NCBI RefSeq assembly: GCF_000725495.1
Contig: NZ_JNZD01000027.1
Location: 124,001-188,000 of the forward strand
Source of the DNA: Streptomyces aureus
Lineage (GTDB): Bacteria > Actinomycetota > Actinomycetes > Streptomycetales > Streptomycetaceae
Direction: 5' to 3'
DNA length: 64,000 nt
The notes below the pieces were generated by a model, which worked only from the letters and a program-made list of their open reading frames with translations, ran no database searches and had not been told where the DNA came from. A program made the position numbers and the translations under genes. Position 1 is the stretch's first letter. Each line of letters begins with the position of its first letter. Below are positions 63,723-64,000 of this stretch, one piece after another.

Positions 63723-64000
63723 GTGAGTCCCAACGGCTCCGACCGCTCGCCGCGGCGCCCGATGCGGCGGAAGCTGCTGCAGGCAATGACTGCGGGCCTG
63801 GTCCTGGCGACAGCCACTGGTTGCTCGTACAACTGGGAAGACTTCCCCCGCCTTGGTATGCCCACCCCGGTCACGGAGCAGGCTCCGCGGATCCTCTCCC
63901 TCTGGCAGGGCTCGTGGGCGGCCGCGCTCGCAACGGGCGTGCTGGTCTGGGGCCTGATCCTGTGGAGCGTCATCTTCCACCGGCGCAGCCGGACCAAGGT
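63723..64000 (+). CDS. ctaC: cytochrome c oxidase subunit II, 5' part
   Basis: First 92 codons of CtaC, running off the right edge. GTG 63723 has GGGAAGG upstream. MSPNGSDRSPRRPMRRKLLQ is a twin-arginine-like/basic lead, then LVLATATGC is a lipobox, so the protein is lipid-anchored. GMPTPVTEQAPRILSLWQGSW and the first membrane helix (AAALATGVLVWGLILWSVIF) are typical of actinobacterial subunit II. The copper-binding part lies outside the window. Confidence 0.93.
   Translation, partial: MSPNGSDRSPRRPMRRKLLQAMTAGLVLATATGCSYNWEDFPRLGMPTPVTEQAPRILSLWQGSWAAALATGVLVWGLILWSVIFHRRSRTK

Overview
The window is a 64 kb piece of a high-GC actinobacterial chromosome, almost certainly Streptomyces. The signs are GC-rich third positions throughout, many GTG starts, GGAGG-type ribosome binding sites, very GC-rich terminator hairpins, and a glnA-lipA-lipB-pyruvate dehydrogenase-pepA-cob-nadA-erpA-ctaC gene content typical of the conserved core. 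I see no tRNA, rRNA, CRISPR array or insertion sequence.

Layout. 0-7.5 kb: an ArsC-like fragment, a small gene behind a textbook RecA-NDp (PafBC-type) DNA-damage promoter, an AlkZ-like winged-helix protein, a lipoprotein, a DUF2252 protein, an alpha/beta hydrolase with an internal duplication, a DUF1269 protein and an htpX-pspAB pair. 7.5-14 kb: glnA with a complete four-half-site GlnR operator, an RDD protein, a repeat-rich gap, a DUF4191 protein, then lipA and lipB. 14-23 kb: an NsdA-like HTH/TPR regulator, an FAD oxidoreductase, a TIGR01777 epimerase, a GNAT enzyme, a MarP-like membrane protease, a PGRP-type amidase, DUF4240 and WYL proteins. 23-33 kb: a 19-bp minisatellite, then a pyruvate dehydrogenase region (aceE, a GntR regulator, E2, lpdA) and pepA. 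The E2 gene is broken by 46 bp of Illumina Nextera adapter, an assembly artefact that also removed part of the gene.

33-39 kb is the most interesting biology: a secreted Agd3-like polysaccharide deacetylase, a PelF-like GT4 glycosyltransferase, a polytopic membrane protein and a spherulin-4/Sph3-like protein. The last three overlap by 4 nt each. The set parallels the fungal galactosaminogalactan cluster and bacterial Pel loci, and suggests a bacterial amino-sugar exopolysaccharide system.

39-49 kb: three cobalamin nucleotide-loop genes (cobS, cobT and an MBL-cobU fusion) among membrane-protein genes (one rhomboid-like), a lysyltransferase-like protein and two methyltransferases. 49-56 kb: pspA-pspAA, a NarL-type two-component system and an RND permease. 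56-64 kb: divergent nadA and erpA around a perfect inverted repeat, a large acidic membrane-anchored protein, a PfkB kinase, a cysteine desulfurase-TusA fusion and the start of ctaC.

Functional links: lipA/lipB make the lipoyl cofactor used by the nearby E2; erpA and the NifS-TusA fusion serve Fe-S enzymes such as NadA and LipA; pspA/pspAA and htpX/pspAB are two halves of one envelope-stress module.
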